Below, piece by piece: positions 18,766 to 27,160 of a stretch of DNA of 64,000 nt. Each line of letters begins with the position of its first letter. The stretch's first letter is position 1. This DNA is from Pelagomonas calceolata (taxonomy: Eukaryota > Sar > Pelagophyceae > Pelagomonadales > Pelagomonadaceae), in assembly GCA_918797485.1 (NCBI GenBank), contig CAKKNE010000006.1:2046001-2110000 (forward strand). The letters run 5' to 3'. Both the position numbers and the translations under genes were made by a program. The notes below the pieces were generated by a model. It did not search any database, was not told the origin of the DNA, and saw nothing but the letters and a program-made list of their open reading frames with translations.

Positions 18766-19734
18766 TCAATCAACAACAACGACCCCCGGCGGCGACACCA
18801 AGACGCCGTCGCCGCGCTCCGCAACCCGAAACGCGACACCAGAAACCACCTCAGAAAGCGCACGACCCTCGCGCCAGGGCTGCAGGGCCGCCTCGACGGC
18901 CCACGCGCCCGCGGCGAGGCCCCAGCCAGCCTCGAGGCCGAGCATCGCCTCGGCGTCGCCGCGCCGCTGCTGCGCCAGCGCCGCGTCGACGTAGGCCGCG
19001 GTCGACGCGTGCTCCTCGCCCAACGATTGCGGAGCCGTCGCGCGCGCCACGACGTAGGCGAAGCGCCCGCCGGCAATTACAATAAGCGCGTCCCGGGGGC
19101 CCGCCGCGCGCAGCGCGAGGGCCTCATCGCCGCGGCGCCCGACGCGGCGCCACAACTCATAATAGTAGGGCGGGTCGCCCGCGAACGCCTCCTCGACCCA
19201 GGCGTCGGGACCCCTCCTCCGCAGCCGCCACTTGTTCGGCCGCGCGCGCGGCGCGATGCAGTCTGGCGCGAACTGCCAGTCCACGACGTGGTGGCGCGCG
19301 CAGACGTCGTTTTCAAAATCTCCAACGCCGCCGAACGCGTGCTGCCGGGCTAGCACGCGCAGCGCGTCGTCGGAGCAATCGTCAAGCGATGTTGGTAGTT
19401 CACCTTGCACCGCGCGGAGGGCGACGTCGCGCCCCGCCGGCATGCGCACGTCCACGAAGTAATTCAAACCTTGCACGTTGCGGACCCGGTCGTCGGACGT
19501 CGCGGCGCCGCCGCCCGAGAAGAGGGGCCGCGCCCAGCAGCCGACGGCCCAGGCCGGCGCGGTTTTTGTGAGTGTTGGCATGGTGCCGCGGCGCAGGTGG
19601 TGGTGCGGCAGCTCTTCTGGCTTGAAATCCGTGAAGTAAGCGTTCGCGCGGCCGTGCGCCGTGAGGATGCGGGCCTGGAGCTGCGTCCAGGCGAGGACGT
19701 CGCGTAGGATCCGGCGGTGTGCCGTTGTGGTCAT
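18766..19734 (-). CDS. Possible HRI1-like (lipocalin-fold) protein
   Basis: 322 residues from the ATG at 19734. The frame extends upstream but without a better start. Recognisable strings are VQGLNYFVDVRMPAGRD, LARQHAFGGVGDF, RHHVVDWQFAPD, YYYELWRRVGRR and a C-terminal GRFAYVVARA. This order (VDxR, then a short A-G-x-G, then H-x-x-D-x-Q-P, then E-x-W) resembles the two-barrel HRI1-type family found in fungi and algae. The match is from memory of the pattern and should be treated as tentative. No signal peptide or membrane segment is evident. Confidence 0.6.
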   Translation of the reverse strand: MTTTAHRRILRDVLAWTQLQARILTAHGRANAYFTDFKPEELPHHHLRRGTMPTLTKTAPAWAVGCWARPLFSGGGAATSDDRVRNVQGLNYFVDVRMPAGRDVALRAVQGELPTSLDDCSDDALRVLARQHAFGGVGDFENDVCARHHVVDWQFAPDCIAPRARPNKWRLRRRGPDAWVEEAFAGDPPYYYELWRRVGRRGDEALALRAAGPRDALIVIAGGRFAYVVARATAPQSLGEEHASTAAYVDAALAQQRRGDAEAMLGLEAGWGLAAGAWAVEAALQPWREGRALSEVVSGVAFRVAERGDGVLVSPPGVVVVD

Positions 19735-20262
19735 TGCTGCTCTGTGTGAGACACTGAGAGCAGTGTGCCTGGCCGCACGAGTGCTTTTGACGCTCTGTTT
19801 TCTGTCGCAGCAGCCCAGGTGTGTACTCGAGATAGTCTTGCACCACGCACGGCGGTGCGCATTTATTAGCTTGCAAAACTGCAAATCGCAGTGCTGAGAA
19901 AACCCGTGCCCTCCGGAAGCTTCCTTCCTCGAAGCTGTCAAACTGGAGGCCTGCCGCCTCGACCGGTCTGGAGGAAGCCTCTACGACGCGTTGCGGCCGG
20001 TTTACCTCCGCACAAAAGTGAGGATCAACCGGCCTATTCGCCTCTTTGGCCTCCGCGAGTTTCGGCGCTTCTCGGGCCTGTCGGTACGCCGTGGCTACTC
20101 CGCGGTGTGTTTTTTAACAAGACCGCGAGCGCGAAACTCGGGTGCGTTAGTATATTCAGCCAGCTGCACTTTACTTGGCCTCGGCTCCTATGACAACGCC
20201 AGAGATGCACGCCGCCCTCGCCCGCCTCGTGAACAACGAAGAAACCCGCAAACAGGAGAAAA
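19735..20262. other. Intergenic region, no gene recognised
   Basis: 528 bases upstream of the HRI1-like gene and downstream of the small secreted-protein gene. A short plus-strand frame beginning at an ATG at 20190 runs antisense over exon 2 of the secreted gene and was not accepted. No repeats or known motifs were seen. Confidence 0.45.
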
Positions 20263-20609
20263 TTAATCAGATCCCGAAGCGCTCGAGCCGCGAGGCCGAG
20301 CTCTCGCCGCGAGGGGCCGCGCCGCGCCTGCGACCCACGCGCAGTCGTACTCGGGACCGCGGTTCTTGTGGTGCCTGCGTCGTGGGCGGGTGAGCGTCGA
20401 TAGCGTCCGCCTCAACGCCGTCGACGCGTCGAGAGAGCGCGATTCAGGACACCGCTAACACACCAGTCCGGGTCGTTGGTGCAGCCGCCTAGAGAGCCGT
20501 TGTCGTCGTGATCGCCGCCGTGGCCCGCGAGGCGCCGCGACTCGGACGCGCGCAGGTAGGCGGCGTCGACGCTCGCCGCGAGAGCAATGAGGAGTGCTTG
20601 CGTTAGCAT
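20263..20609 (-). CDS. Small secreted protein with W...DCAWVA motif (two exons)
   Basis: ATG at 20609. Exons 20609-20464 and 20374-20263 join to 85 residues. Residues 1-17 form a signal peptide (MLTQALLIALAASVDA). After splicing, the sequence reads CTNDPDWHHKN then PEYDCAWVA, the short Cys/Trp motif (W...K...DCxWV) common in secreted proteins of diatoms, pelagophytes and oomycetes. The intron splits the Trp codon (TG|G), and only this join restores the motif. Function is unknown; an extracellular or wall role is possible. The tail after DCAWVA is low-complexity, so the 3' end may be mis-set by another intron. Confidence 0.6.
20375..20463 (-). other. Introner-like intron of the secreted-protein gene (89 nt)
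   Basis: GTGTGTTAGC ... GACGCAG, phase 2. It contains CGCGTCGACGGCGTTG, the core shared with introns of the H1-like, Tex-like and membrane-protein genes. Confidence 0.65.
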
Positions 20610-20873
20610 GGTTGACAGCCAAAGAAACTGTTTTGGTTGGCTCTGAGACTCGGAGCTTCGTAGAAGGGCTTGAACTCAGTGGAGTTGTGATCGGGCGACA
20701 CACAAGGGAAGTCTTAATCGATTTTTCGCGGCGTGGATGCGATTGGTGCGCAAAGGAAGATGCGCGGAGCTAAAATCGGTGAGGGCAAAAACCCGTGACA
20801 CTATTAGTCCAGCACCGCAACACAAGGAGCCTCGAGACAGACGCGAAGCACGCAGTGACACCACGAAAATTAC

Positions 20874-21696
20874 TTAGTCGTCCTCGCTCTCGTCGTCATC
20901 ATCGTCGCGCAGCCGCTTCTTCGCGCCCGACACCGTCTCCGCCGCGGGCTCCTCCTCAGGGACCGCCGCCGGCGCCGGCGCCGGCGCATCCACGACGTCC
21001 GCGCCGCGCCGCGCATCCCTAGCCGGGTCGTACGTCACCCGCCGGTCGTCGCGCACCTGGCCGCCGCTCTGGCCGCGGCCGTACCTGCGTCGTCGATGCG
21101 TGAGGGACGGCGGGCGCTCATACGAAACACGATCGATGTAGTGTGTCGCCTCGGTGCCATGGAAGTTTGGTTTTCGTCGTTTCATCACAAGGTGTCAGGG
21201 TGTGTAACAACTCGGTGAATAGGGTTCGTCCCCGGCGATCAATGATATGAAAAATAAACACTGACGCAAACTGGCGCCCGTCCCGGAACCCGAAGTCGAG
21301 CTCTGCTCGTAAAGGTCGGTCATCCAACACCAGACCGGTAATACGAGAGACAGTATCCAAGGCAGCTTCCGAAGAGTAGTGCTCGACGAAACAAAACCCG
21401 CACGGCTCCTTCGTGTGCCGATTCAGGCCCATGATTACTTTTTTCACGGGTCCCGTTCGCGAACATAGCTCCACGATTTGCGCCTCCGTCGTGTAGAACG
21501 ACAGGTTGCCAATATACACGGTTTTGCTATCAGTCAACGCCTGGACCTGGTCCTCGTAGGACGCGAAGAACTGGCGATCCACGTAAATCTTTTGCGTATT
21601 GGACGCCTCGTCGTGCCAGAGCGCGGCGCCGGCGCCCAATCCTCTGGCTTTGGGTAAGGCCGAGGCCTCGTCCTCTTGCGTGGGGTCGACGTCCAT
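20874..21696 (-). CDS. NCBP2: Nuclear cap-binding protein subunit 2 (CBP20)
   Basis: ATG at 21696. Exons 21696-21272 and 21084-20874 give 211 residues. A single RRM lies at ~45-125 with RNP2-type TVYIGNLSFYTTEAQI and RNP1-type PCGFCFVEHY, both near-diagnostic for CBP20. The segment DGRQYGRGQSGGQVRDD, which folds over the m7G cap, is created exactly by splicing CA|G TAC. CBP20 and CBP80 bind capped RNA-polymerase-II transcripts in the nucleus. The C-terminal ~40 residues are a Pro/Ala/acidic extension ending in a DDDDDESEDD-type tail. The frame extends upstream of 21696 without homology; MDVDPTQ was taken as the start. Confidence 0.95.
21085..21271 (-). other. Intron of the CBP20 gene (187 nt)
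   Basis: GTTTGCGTCA ... ACGACGCAG, phase 2. It is placed by the conserved DGRQ|YGRGxSGGQVRD sequence of CBP20. It has GCATCGACGACG near its 3' end. Confidence 0.85.
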
Positions 21697-21907
21697 GCTT
21701 TTTGTGATTGCGGGACGGCTGGCCGTGTTTGACGCGGCGACGGCGTCGGCAGCGAGCGAGCGGGGCACAGCAAGCAGGCTCTGCGGGCAATTGAGGGCCG
21801 TAGCGGTGGCGGCGCTGGACGCGTGGCGTTGCGGAGGCGCAATACGCTTGCGCGAGGGTGGATTGCTTCGCGCAGCGCAGTAGTAGCAAAGGCAAAGCCG
21901 GGAGCCA

Positions 21908-21935
21908 GCTAGCGGCATAAAGACACTATAGCGCA
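21908..21935 (+). promoter_or_regulatory. Promoter-proximal motif copy 3
   Basis: GCTAGCGG, CATA, AAGACACTATAGCGCA. A divergent copy oriented toward SDHAF4, ending about 159 bases before its ATG, in the CBP20/SDHAF4 divergent region (21697-22094). Confidence 0.5.
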
Positions 21936-22094
21936 AGACCCCGTGACACGTGATGCGCCAGCTGTTGGCCTATTGCGTAGTGTTTGAATACGTTCTGCTC
22001 GTTCTGTAACTAGCATATACCTGTCTGGCACATATACTGGCTCCACAGCAAATTTGGCCTCGGCAGACTAGCGGAGCAAACCCACTGAGAGCAC

Positions 22095-22454
22095 ATGCTG
22101 CGTATTCCGCTACGGCTTCTACGGACGCCTGCGGCGCGGCGCGCCGTGCGGCCACGACTCTCCGCGGCGCCATCACTGTCCGCGGTCTCGGGTGCATGCC
22201 GACCGAAATCCAGCGCAGCCGCGCCGGCTGACGCGGACGCCGGCGCCACTCTTGCCGCGCCGCGCGACGACCCGCCGCCCACAAAGATGAACGTGGCCGT
22301 CGACGCGGAAGTCGATGAGGACGACGACATGGAGGACATGTTCGTCGATACGAATATGGGGAAAGAGTGGGGCGGCCCGACGCGCGGCGGGCGCATGCCC
22401 GAGCCGACGCGGTTCGGGGATTGGGAGCGAAAAGGCCGCGCGACGGACTTCTAG
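22095..22454 (+). CDS. SDHAF4: Succinate dehydrogenase assembly factor 4 (SDHAF4)
   Basis: 119 residues from an ATG. The N-terminal ~40 residues are rich in Arg, Ala and Ser (MLRIPLRLLRTPAARR), as in a mitochondrial presequence. The C-terminus has the family signature EWGGPTRGG followed by PEPTRFGDWERKGRATDF. SDHAF4 binds the FAD-loaded flavoprotein SDHA and promotes its assembly with SDHB in complex II in the mitochondrial matrix. Length and motif position fit the family (about 100-120 residues, motif at the extreme C-terminus). Confidence 0.88.
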   Translation: MLRIPLRLLRTPAARRAVRPRLSAAPSLSAVSGACRPKSSAAAPADADAGATLAAPRDDPPPTKMNVAVDAEVDEDDDMEDMFVDTNMGKEWGGPTRGGRMPEPTRFGDWERKGRATDF

Positions 22455-22489
22455 AACAACGCTGTAATTCATTGTAGACATAACAACAC

Positions 22490-23512
22490 TTACCATCTGG
22501 CAATCACGAGCGCGGCCGCGTCCCGCTTTGTCACATATCGCTCTACGGAAGCCCGCACGACGGGGCGCGCTTTTGATGAAGGCAGCGTCCCCCGCAGCGC
22601 GTCGAAGAACTCCGGCTCCTCGATGGACGTAGACAACACACAAGCATTTGATAGAATAGCGTAGTTGTGCGTGAGGGCGTAGGACCACTCTAGATTCAAC
22701 ACCGCGTGCGGCCGGCCGGCCGGCACGTAGACCAGCTCGCCCGGCCGCTGGACGAGCTCGACCGTGCCGGGTAAGGCTGCCGCTTTATCCCGATACCGCG
22801 CGAACCACTGCGCCGACGGCAGCTGCGGCTCGCCGACGCCGAGCGCCCTCAACTCATCTCGAGATAAATGGGAAGGCAGGAAGATCCACCTTTTGAGCCC
22901 TTGCACCAGGTAGACCCAGGCATGGGTATACAAAGGATCGACGTGCACGCCCGTGCCCGACCGCGGCCCTCCTAGTAATAACCAGCGCCAGGGCGGCCGC
23001 TCGTCCACATTTGCGAGAGCGAAGGCGTCCTCGCTCAGGAAGCGCGGCACGTCGTACGCGAAGCCGCCCAGGTCCGCGAACTCCGCATCATAAATCGCAA
23101 AGGGCGCGTCGTCCTCCGTCGTGGACGCGTACGCATACCACACCTCAAGACCCACCATCGCGCCGTGCGTGTCGCTCACTCTGAAGTTCGTTTCGCCGTA
23201 AAGGTGACGGAGGGCCTCGATGCTTGCGGGTACGTTTTTGAATAACTTCTCGCAGCCGTCGACGACGCACGGCGGTCCTCCCTTGCATTCGTAGGTGTTC
23301 GCGAACTTGACTCGCGTTAATTTTGATACGTGTTCGCGCGGCACGCGTGTCGACGTTGCGAGGAGCCGCCTTCGCGTTTGCTCCCATGTTTTAGCGAGGC
23401 CGTCTTTGGACCAATTAGTGCAGCGGGGCCGTTCGAGTAATTTGGCGGCTTCGATCTCGTCGCCGTCCGTCGCGTCTGATGCGTCGTCGGCGACGGCGCG
23501 GGGGCGGCACAT
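22490..23512 (-). CDS. JmjC-domain (cupin) Fe(II)/2-oxoglutarate oxygenase, JMJD6-like
   Basis: 340 residues from the ATG at 23512. The core reads WRWLLLGGPRSGTGVHVDPLYTHAW, with the metal-binding H-x-D, then a 2-oxoglutarate-type Lys in LVQGLKRWIFLP, then PGELVYVPAGRPHAVLNLE with the distal His. These form the JmjC facial triad. Spacing and the GTGVHxDP string fit the JMJD6/PSR subgroup, whose members hydroxylate lysines or arginines of nuclear and other proteins. Substrate cannot be told. The C-terminal ~60 residues are an unassigned helical tail. Confidence 0.87.
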   Translation of the reverse strand: MCRPRAVADDASDATDGDEIEAAKLLERPRCTNWSKDGLAKTWEQTRRRLLATSTRVPREHVSKLTRVKFANTYECKGGPPCVVDGCEKLFKNVPASIEALRHLYGETNFRVSDTHGAMVGLEVWYAYASTTEDDAPFAIYDAEFADLGGFAYDVPRFLSEDAFALANVDERPPWRWLLLGGPRSGTGVHVDPLYTHAWVYLVQGLKRWIFLPSHLSRDELRALGVGEPQLPSAQWFARYRDKAAALPGTVELVQRPGELVYVPAGRPHAVLNLEWSYALTHNYAILSNACVLSTSIEEPEFFDALRGTLPSSKARPVVRASVERYVTKRDAAALVIARW

Positions 23513-24049
23513 TGTGCTCTGCACTGCAGTCCGCCTATAATTTTTGCGTGCGAGCGATGTGTGTGCTGTCACTGCACAGCGCTGCAGCCTGCACTCACTG
23601 CTAGGCTCCCTAGTTATGGCTGCCAAGATTTTGCGTGCGAGCGATGTCTGTGGATGCGTATGCAGCTGCTGACGCGCGTTGGTCTGTCGCACGCCGCGTA
23701 CGCAGGGGACATGCGCCAGCATCGACCAAGCTGCTTCAGGGCCAGCAGGCATCGACGGCCCAGGCGTCGCTGGCATGGCGTGGCCGCACCCTTTCGTGGC
23801 ACCGAAGCTTCCTTTCGGACTCCTCTCTCTACGCTAGTAGGTCACACCTAGGCTTTAGGGCTCGAAAGTCTTTAGCCGTCCCACGGCCCGTAAAATTGGC
23901 CGCTGGGCAGTAGTTTGCAGCTTTGTTGCACGCGGCTCTTTAGAAATACGCCGCGCGCCAGCACACAAACGCTCGCAGCGCAACTCGCTCGGCGACGCCC
24001 GCTTCAGGCAGCTAACCAACCCTGCCCGCCGGAGGCAGCCTAGCCAACC
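23513..24049. other. Divergent region JmjC/CCT8 with a direct repeat
   Basis: 537 bases without a supported gene. An almost perfect direct repeat around TTTTGCGTGCGAGCGATGT occurs at ~23542-23566 and ~23629-23653, 87 bases apart. Confidence 0.55.
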
Positions 24050-25666
24050 ATGGCCATGAACTTAAATATGGCCGGTGGCGCCCAGGGCATGATGAAGGAA
24101 GGTAGCACGCTGGCGGACGGCGTCGACGAGGCCGTCTTGAAAAACATTGGCGCGACTAAACAGCTCGCAAAAATAGTACAGTCGTCTTTAGGACCGAACG
24201 GCATGAAGAAGCTCATCATCAACCACCTCGGGAAGACTCTCGTGTCCTCCGATTGTGGAACGATCGCTAGAGAGCTGGAGGTCGTCCACCCGGCGGCGCA
24301 GATGGTGTCCATGGCAAGTGCCGCGCAGGATTCCGAGGTCGGCGACGGCACGAACCTCGTCGTGTCATTTTCTGGGGAGTTGCTCAAGCTAGCTGAGGAA
24401 TTACTTAGAACAGGTTTACATACTTCTGAAATAGTACAAGGGTATGAATTAGCTTATGCGGAATGCGTGCGAGTCTTACCAGAACTGGAAGTGGCAAGAG
24501 TGAAGAACGTCCGAGATGCAGCCGAAGTCGCGAAAGCCATCGAGCCCGTAGTCGCCGCGAAACACGAAGGCGTCGAAGGTATACTCAGCAAAGTAATAGC
24601 CGACGCATGCGTCGCGGTCCTCCCGCCCGCGCCCGAAGCGCCCATCCTGAAAGCCGACCAAGTCCGCATCGCCAAGCTGCGGGGCGGCGACGTCGCGTCG
24701 TCGACGATGATGAAGGGCATGATCGTCATGAGACCTTCCGAGACGACGGTGCAGCAGCTCGAAGATCGAAGCAAAGTAGTAGCGTTCAATTGTGGGGTGG
24801 AGATGGCCACGACGGAGACGAAGGGTACCGTACTCATTAGAACGGCGGACGAGCTCATCAACTACAACAAGTCGGAGGAGCGGGCCTTGGAGGCGATTGT
24901 CAAGGAGATCGCCGATTCCGGCGTCAAGCTAGTCATATCCGGCGGTTCGGTCAGCGAGATGGCCGTGCACTTCCTCGAGAAGTACCAGCTCATGTGCCTG
25001 AAGATCACGTCGAAGTGGGAGCTGCGGAGATTATGTGGGGCTACCGGGTGTACGGCGCTCGTGCGATTGGGCGCTCCTACTCCGGAAGAGATGGGCTCTG
25101 TTTCGAAAGTATCGACCAAGGAGCTCGGTGGTCGCACCGTGACCGTATTGGAGCAATTGGGAGATGCTCAAACCAAAATCGCCACTGTCGTTCTACGGGC
25201 CGCGACGGCGTCGCTGATTGACGACCTGGAGCGAGCTGTCGATGATGGTGTGAATGCGGTACGGATGCTCTGCAAGGACCCTCGGTTGCTCGCGGGCGGT
25301 GGTGCGTGTGAAATGGAACTCAGTAAAAGATTGAGAGATTACTGTGAGGCTTCTACAGGGATGGACCACTACGCCCTCGCGAAGTTCGCCGACGCCTTTG
25401 AAGTCGTGCCTCGAGCCTTGGCCGAGACGTCGGGCTTAGATCAAACGAAAGTCATCGCTGAGCTGCGCGACCAGCACGCGGCCGGGGATGCTACTGCTGG
25501 CGTGGACTTGGCCGCAACGTTGTCGGGCGGGGGCACGGGCGCGCCCGTGCGCGACGGCTACGCCGTCAAGGAGTCCGCTCTCAGATTAGCCGTGGACGCG
25601 GCGGTGACGGTGCTCCGCGTCGACCAGATCATCATGTCCAAGCCGGCGGGCGGGCCGAAGAAGTAG
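24050..25666 (+). CDS. CCT8: T-complex protein 1 subunit theta (CCT8)
   Basis: 538 residues, single exon, full length. Group II chaperonin motifs: SLGPNGMKKLI, VGDGTNLVV (ATP-site VGDGT), GGSVSEMAVH in the apical region, GGGACEMELSKRL, and the C-terminal VKESALRLAVDAAVTVLRVDQIIM. The theta assignment rests on overall family resemblance, including the N-terminal LADGVDEAVLKNIGATKQLAKIV. CCT/TRiC is the cytosolic hetero-octameric chaperonin that folds actin, tubulin and WD40 proteins. Codon use shifts to A/T-ending codons in the middle third (around 24380-24460), but the frame is intact. Confidence 0.96.
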   Translation: MAMNLNMAGGAQGMMKEGSTLADGVDEAVLKNIGATKQLAKIVQSSLGPNGMKKLIINHLGKTLVSSDCGTIARELEVVHPAAQMVSMASAAQDSEVGDGTNLVVSFSGELLKLAEELLRTGLHTSEIVQGYELAYAECVRVLPELEVARVKNVRDAAEVAKAIEPVVAAKHEGVEGILSKVIADACVAVLPPAPEAPILKADQVRIAKLRGGDVASSTMMKGMIVMRPSETTVQQLEDRSKVVAFNCGVEMATTETKGTVLIRTADELINYNKSEERALEAIVKEIADSGVKLVISGGSVSEMAVHFLEKYQLMCLKITSKWELRRLCGATGCTALVRLGAPTPEEMGSVSKVSTKELGGRTVTVLEQLGDAQTKIATVVLRAATASLIDDLERAVDDGVNAVRMLCKDPRLLAGGGACEMELSKRLRDYCEASTGMDHYALAKFADAFEVVPRALAETSGLDQTKVIAELRDQHAAGDATAGVDLAATLSGGGTGAPVRDGYAVKESALRLAVDAAVTVLRVDQIIMSKPAGGPKK

Positions 25667-25722
25667 GTCGCGTGGCTTCCCTTTTGCTCTCTAACGTTAC
25701 GTTTTCGATATACCTAGCATGA

Positions 25723-26898
25723 TTAGGCGCTCCCCGGCGGCGTCATGGCCTCGACGGCGTCGCGGAGGGAGTTGACGTCGCCTTCATGGGCGCGGAGCGC
25801 TTCTCGCGACATTTCTAGGGCGTGCTCGATCGCCTTTGTGGTTGGGTACGCGCTGCCGAACACGCGCCGCGCAGTCCGTTCTAACTCCTCCAGCGTCGTC
25901 ACGGCTTCGCGGAGATCGTCGAGAGTGGCACCTTCGTCTAGGGAGAGCGTCGTCGCGTACATTATCTGCATCCTAAGCGTGAGGTCATTACAGTCTCCAA
26001 GAAAACGCCGCGCCACAGGGGTCATTTTGCAGAGCACCTTCCTGGATTCTTGGTAGCGCTCGAGATTAACAAGGGACACCGCGTAGTTGAGGGCTGATAC
26101 GAGGGTCTCTTCGTTTTCTTCGCCACTGAACTTCAAATTTCCGGAGTATACCTTTTGCCGCAGGCGCAATGAATCTTCAAGCCGTCCAAGCAGTTGATAG
26201 GTGGTCGCAAGATTGCCCTGCACAACGAGAATGTTGTCTTCCGAATCACCAAGGCGCCGCCGCATAGACAACTCGGCCTCTTGCACGGACAACGCGTCCT
26301 CATGGTGATTATTCTCGGATAAACCGCTCCCAAGCAGGCTCATCGCGAATTTCCGAGCCCAGTCAGTCTCCGGCCGCCCGACGTATGTCTTCCAGCACGC
26401 CCACCCGAGCGCGCACCGTACGACGCTGTGGTACATTTGCTCGCAGAGGCTGCACGTGTGCCACCGCCCAAACCTCTCATTCAAGACCTTGTCGTCTAAA
26501 TTGTTCTCCTCGGCTTCCGCAACCAAAATCTTCGCCTGCTCCGCGAGACACGATACATGCGCGAAGCCCGCCGTCCCGCGACAGGAGCACATGCGCACGA
26601 GGCCCTCCTTCGTTTTCCAATGGAGGGCCTGCGTGCAGATATAGCACGTCTGCCCCTTCGTGTCCTCCGCGCACGCCTCCGCCGCGACTACGACAGCCTC
26701 CGTGTACTTAATATTTGCGTTGTACTGTTCGGCGCCGCCCGCTTTTTTTATCAATTTGCAGAGCTTGTCATGGCCGCCGCCCTCCCAGTGTTGTTTCTGG
26801 CATTCGGGCCCACAGTAGCGTGTGCTGCAGCGGCCGCATTTCTTGCCCAAGGTCAGCCCAAGGTCGGTGGCGCAGACGGCGCACTGCGTGAGGATCAT
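25723..26898 (-). CDS. MYND zinc finger / RING-CH-like / TPR protein (family copy 2)
   Basis: 391 residues from the ATG at 26898. The MYND finger (residues 6-47), the CYIC...CSCRGTAGFAHVSCL...CSLCEQ cluster and the KLC-like TPR region match copy 1, with the closest similarity in the first ~190 residues. It ends in the same EAMTPPGSA-type tail as copy 1 (EAMTPPGDA). It lies tail-to-tail with CCT8 (57 bases apart) and divergent from the Nup93 gene. Confidence 0.88.
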   Translation of the reverse strand: MILTQCAVCATDLGLTLGKKCGRCSTRYCGPECQKQHWEGGGHDKLCKLIKKAGGAEQYNANIKYTEAVVVAAEACAEDTKGQTCYICTQALHWKTKEGLVRMCSCRGTAGFAHVSCLAEQAKILVAEAEENNLDDKVLNERFGRWHTCSLCEQMYHSVVRCALGWACWKTYVGRPETDWARKFAMSLLGSGLSENNHHEDALSVQEAELSMRRRLGDSEDNILVVQGNLATTYQLLGRLEDSLRLRQKVYSGNLKFSGEENEETLVSALNYAVSLVNLERYQESRKVLCKMTPVARRFLGDCNDLTLRMQIMYATTLSLDEGATLDDLREAVTTLEELERTARRVFGSAYPTTKAIEHALEMSREALRAHEGDVNSLRDAVEAMTPPGSA

Positions 26899-26950
26899 TG
26901 GATGCAATTTGGGCAGCTCCTGGCCCCCACTTGGGCCGCCCGATAATCTG

Positions 26951-26973
26951 GCTAGTGATGAGACATACTAGGA
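26951..26973 (-). promoter_or_regulatory. Weak promoter-proximal motif variant
   Basis: Read on the minus strand: CTAGTATGTCTCATCACTAGC, about 53 bases upstream of the MYND-2 ATG. It shares CTAGTATGTCT...CACTAGC with a site at 29965-29990 before the glycosyltransferase. It is probably a second subtype of the motif; support is weak. Confidence 0.35.
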
Positions 26974-27160
26974 ATAGCTTTGGGCGCCGGCGCGGCCTTG
27001 CCATTGAGCTCATAAGTGCGCGCGTCTGGTGCACAGAGAGCTGGCTCTTCTCACTCAGAGTGGCCACAGCAAAATCGCTGCGGCTCAGAGAAGGCACAAG
27101 CAAGCACAGCTCAAAATCGCGGTCGCCGCCGCGAGGCCATTTTAACCGCCGCGCGCGACG

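Noticed and set aside
20190-20393. Small plus-strand ORF (MTTPEMHAALARLVNN...)
   Set aside because: It runs antisense over exon 2 of the secreted protein, whose spliced DCAWVA motif is stronger evidence, and its second half is low-complexity.
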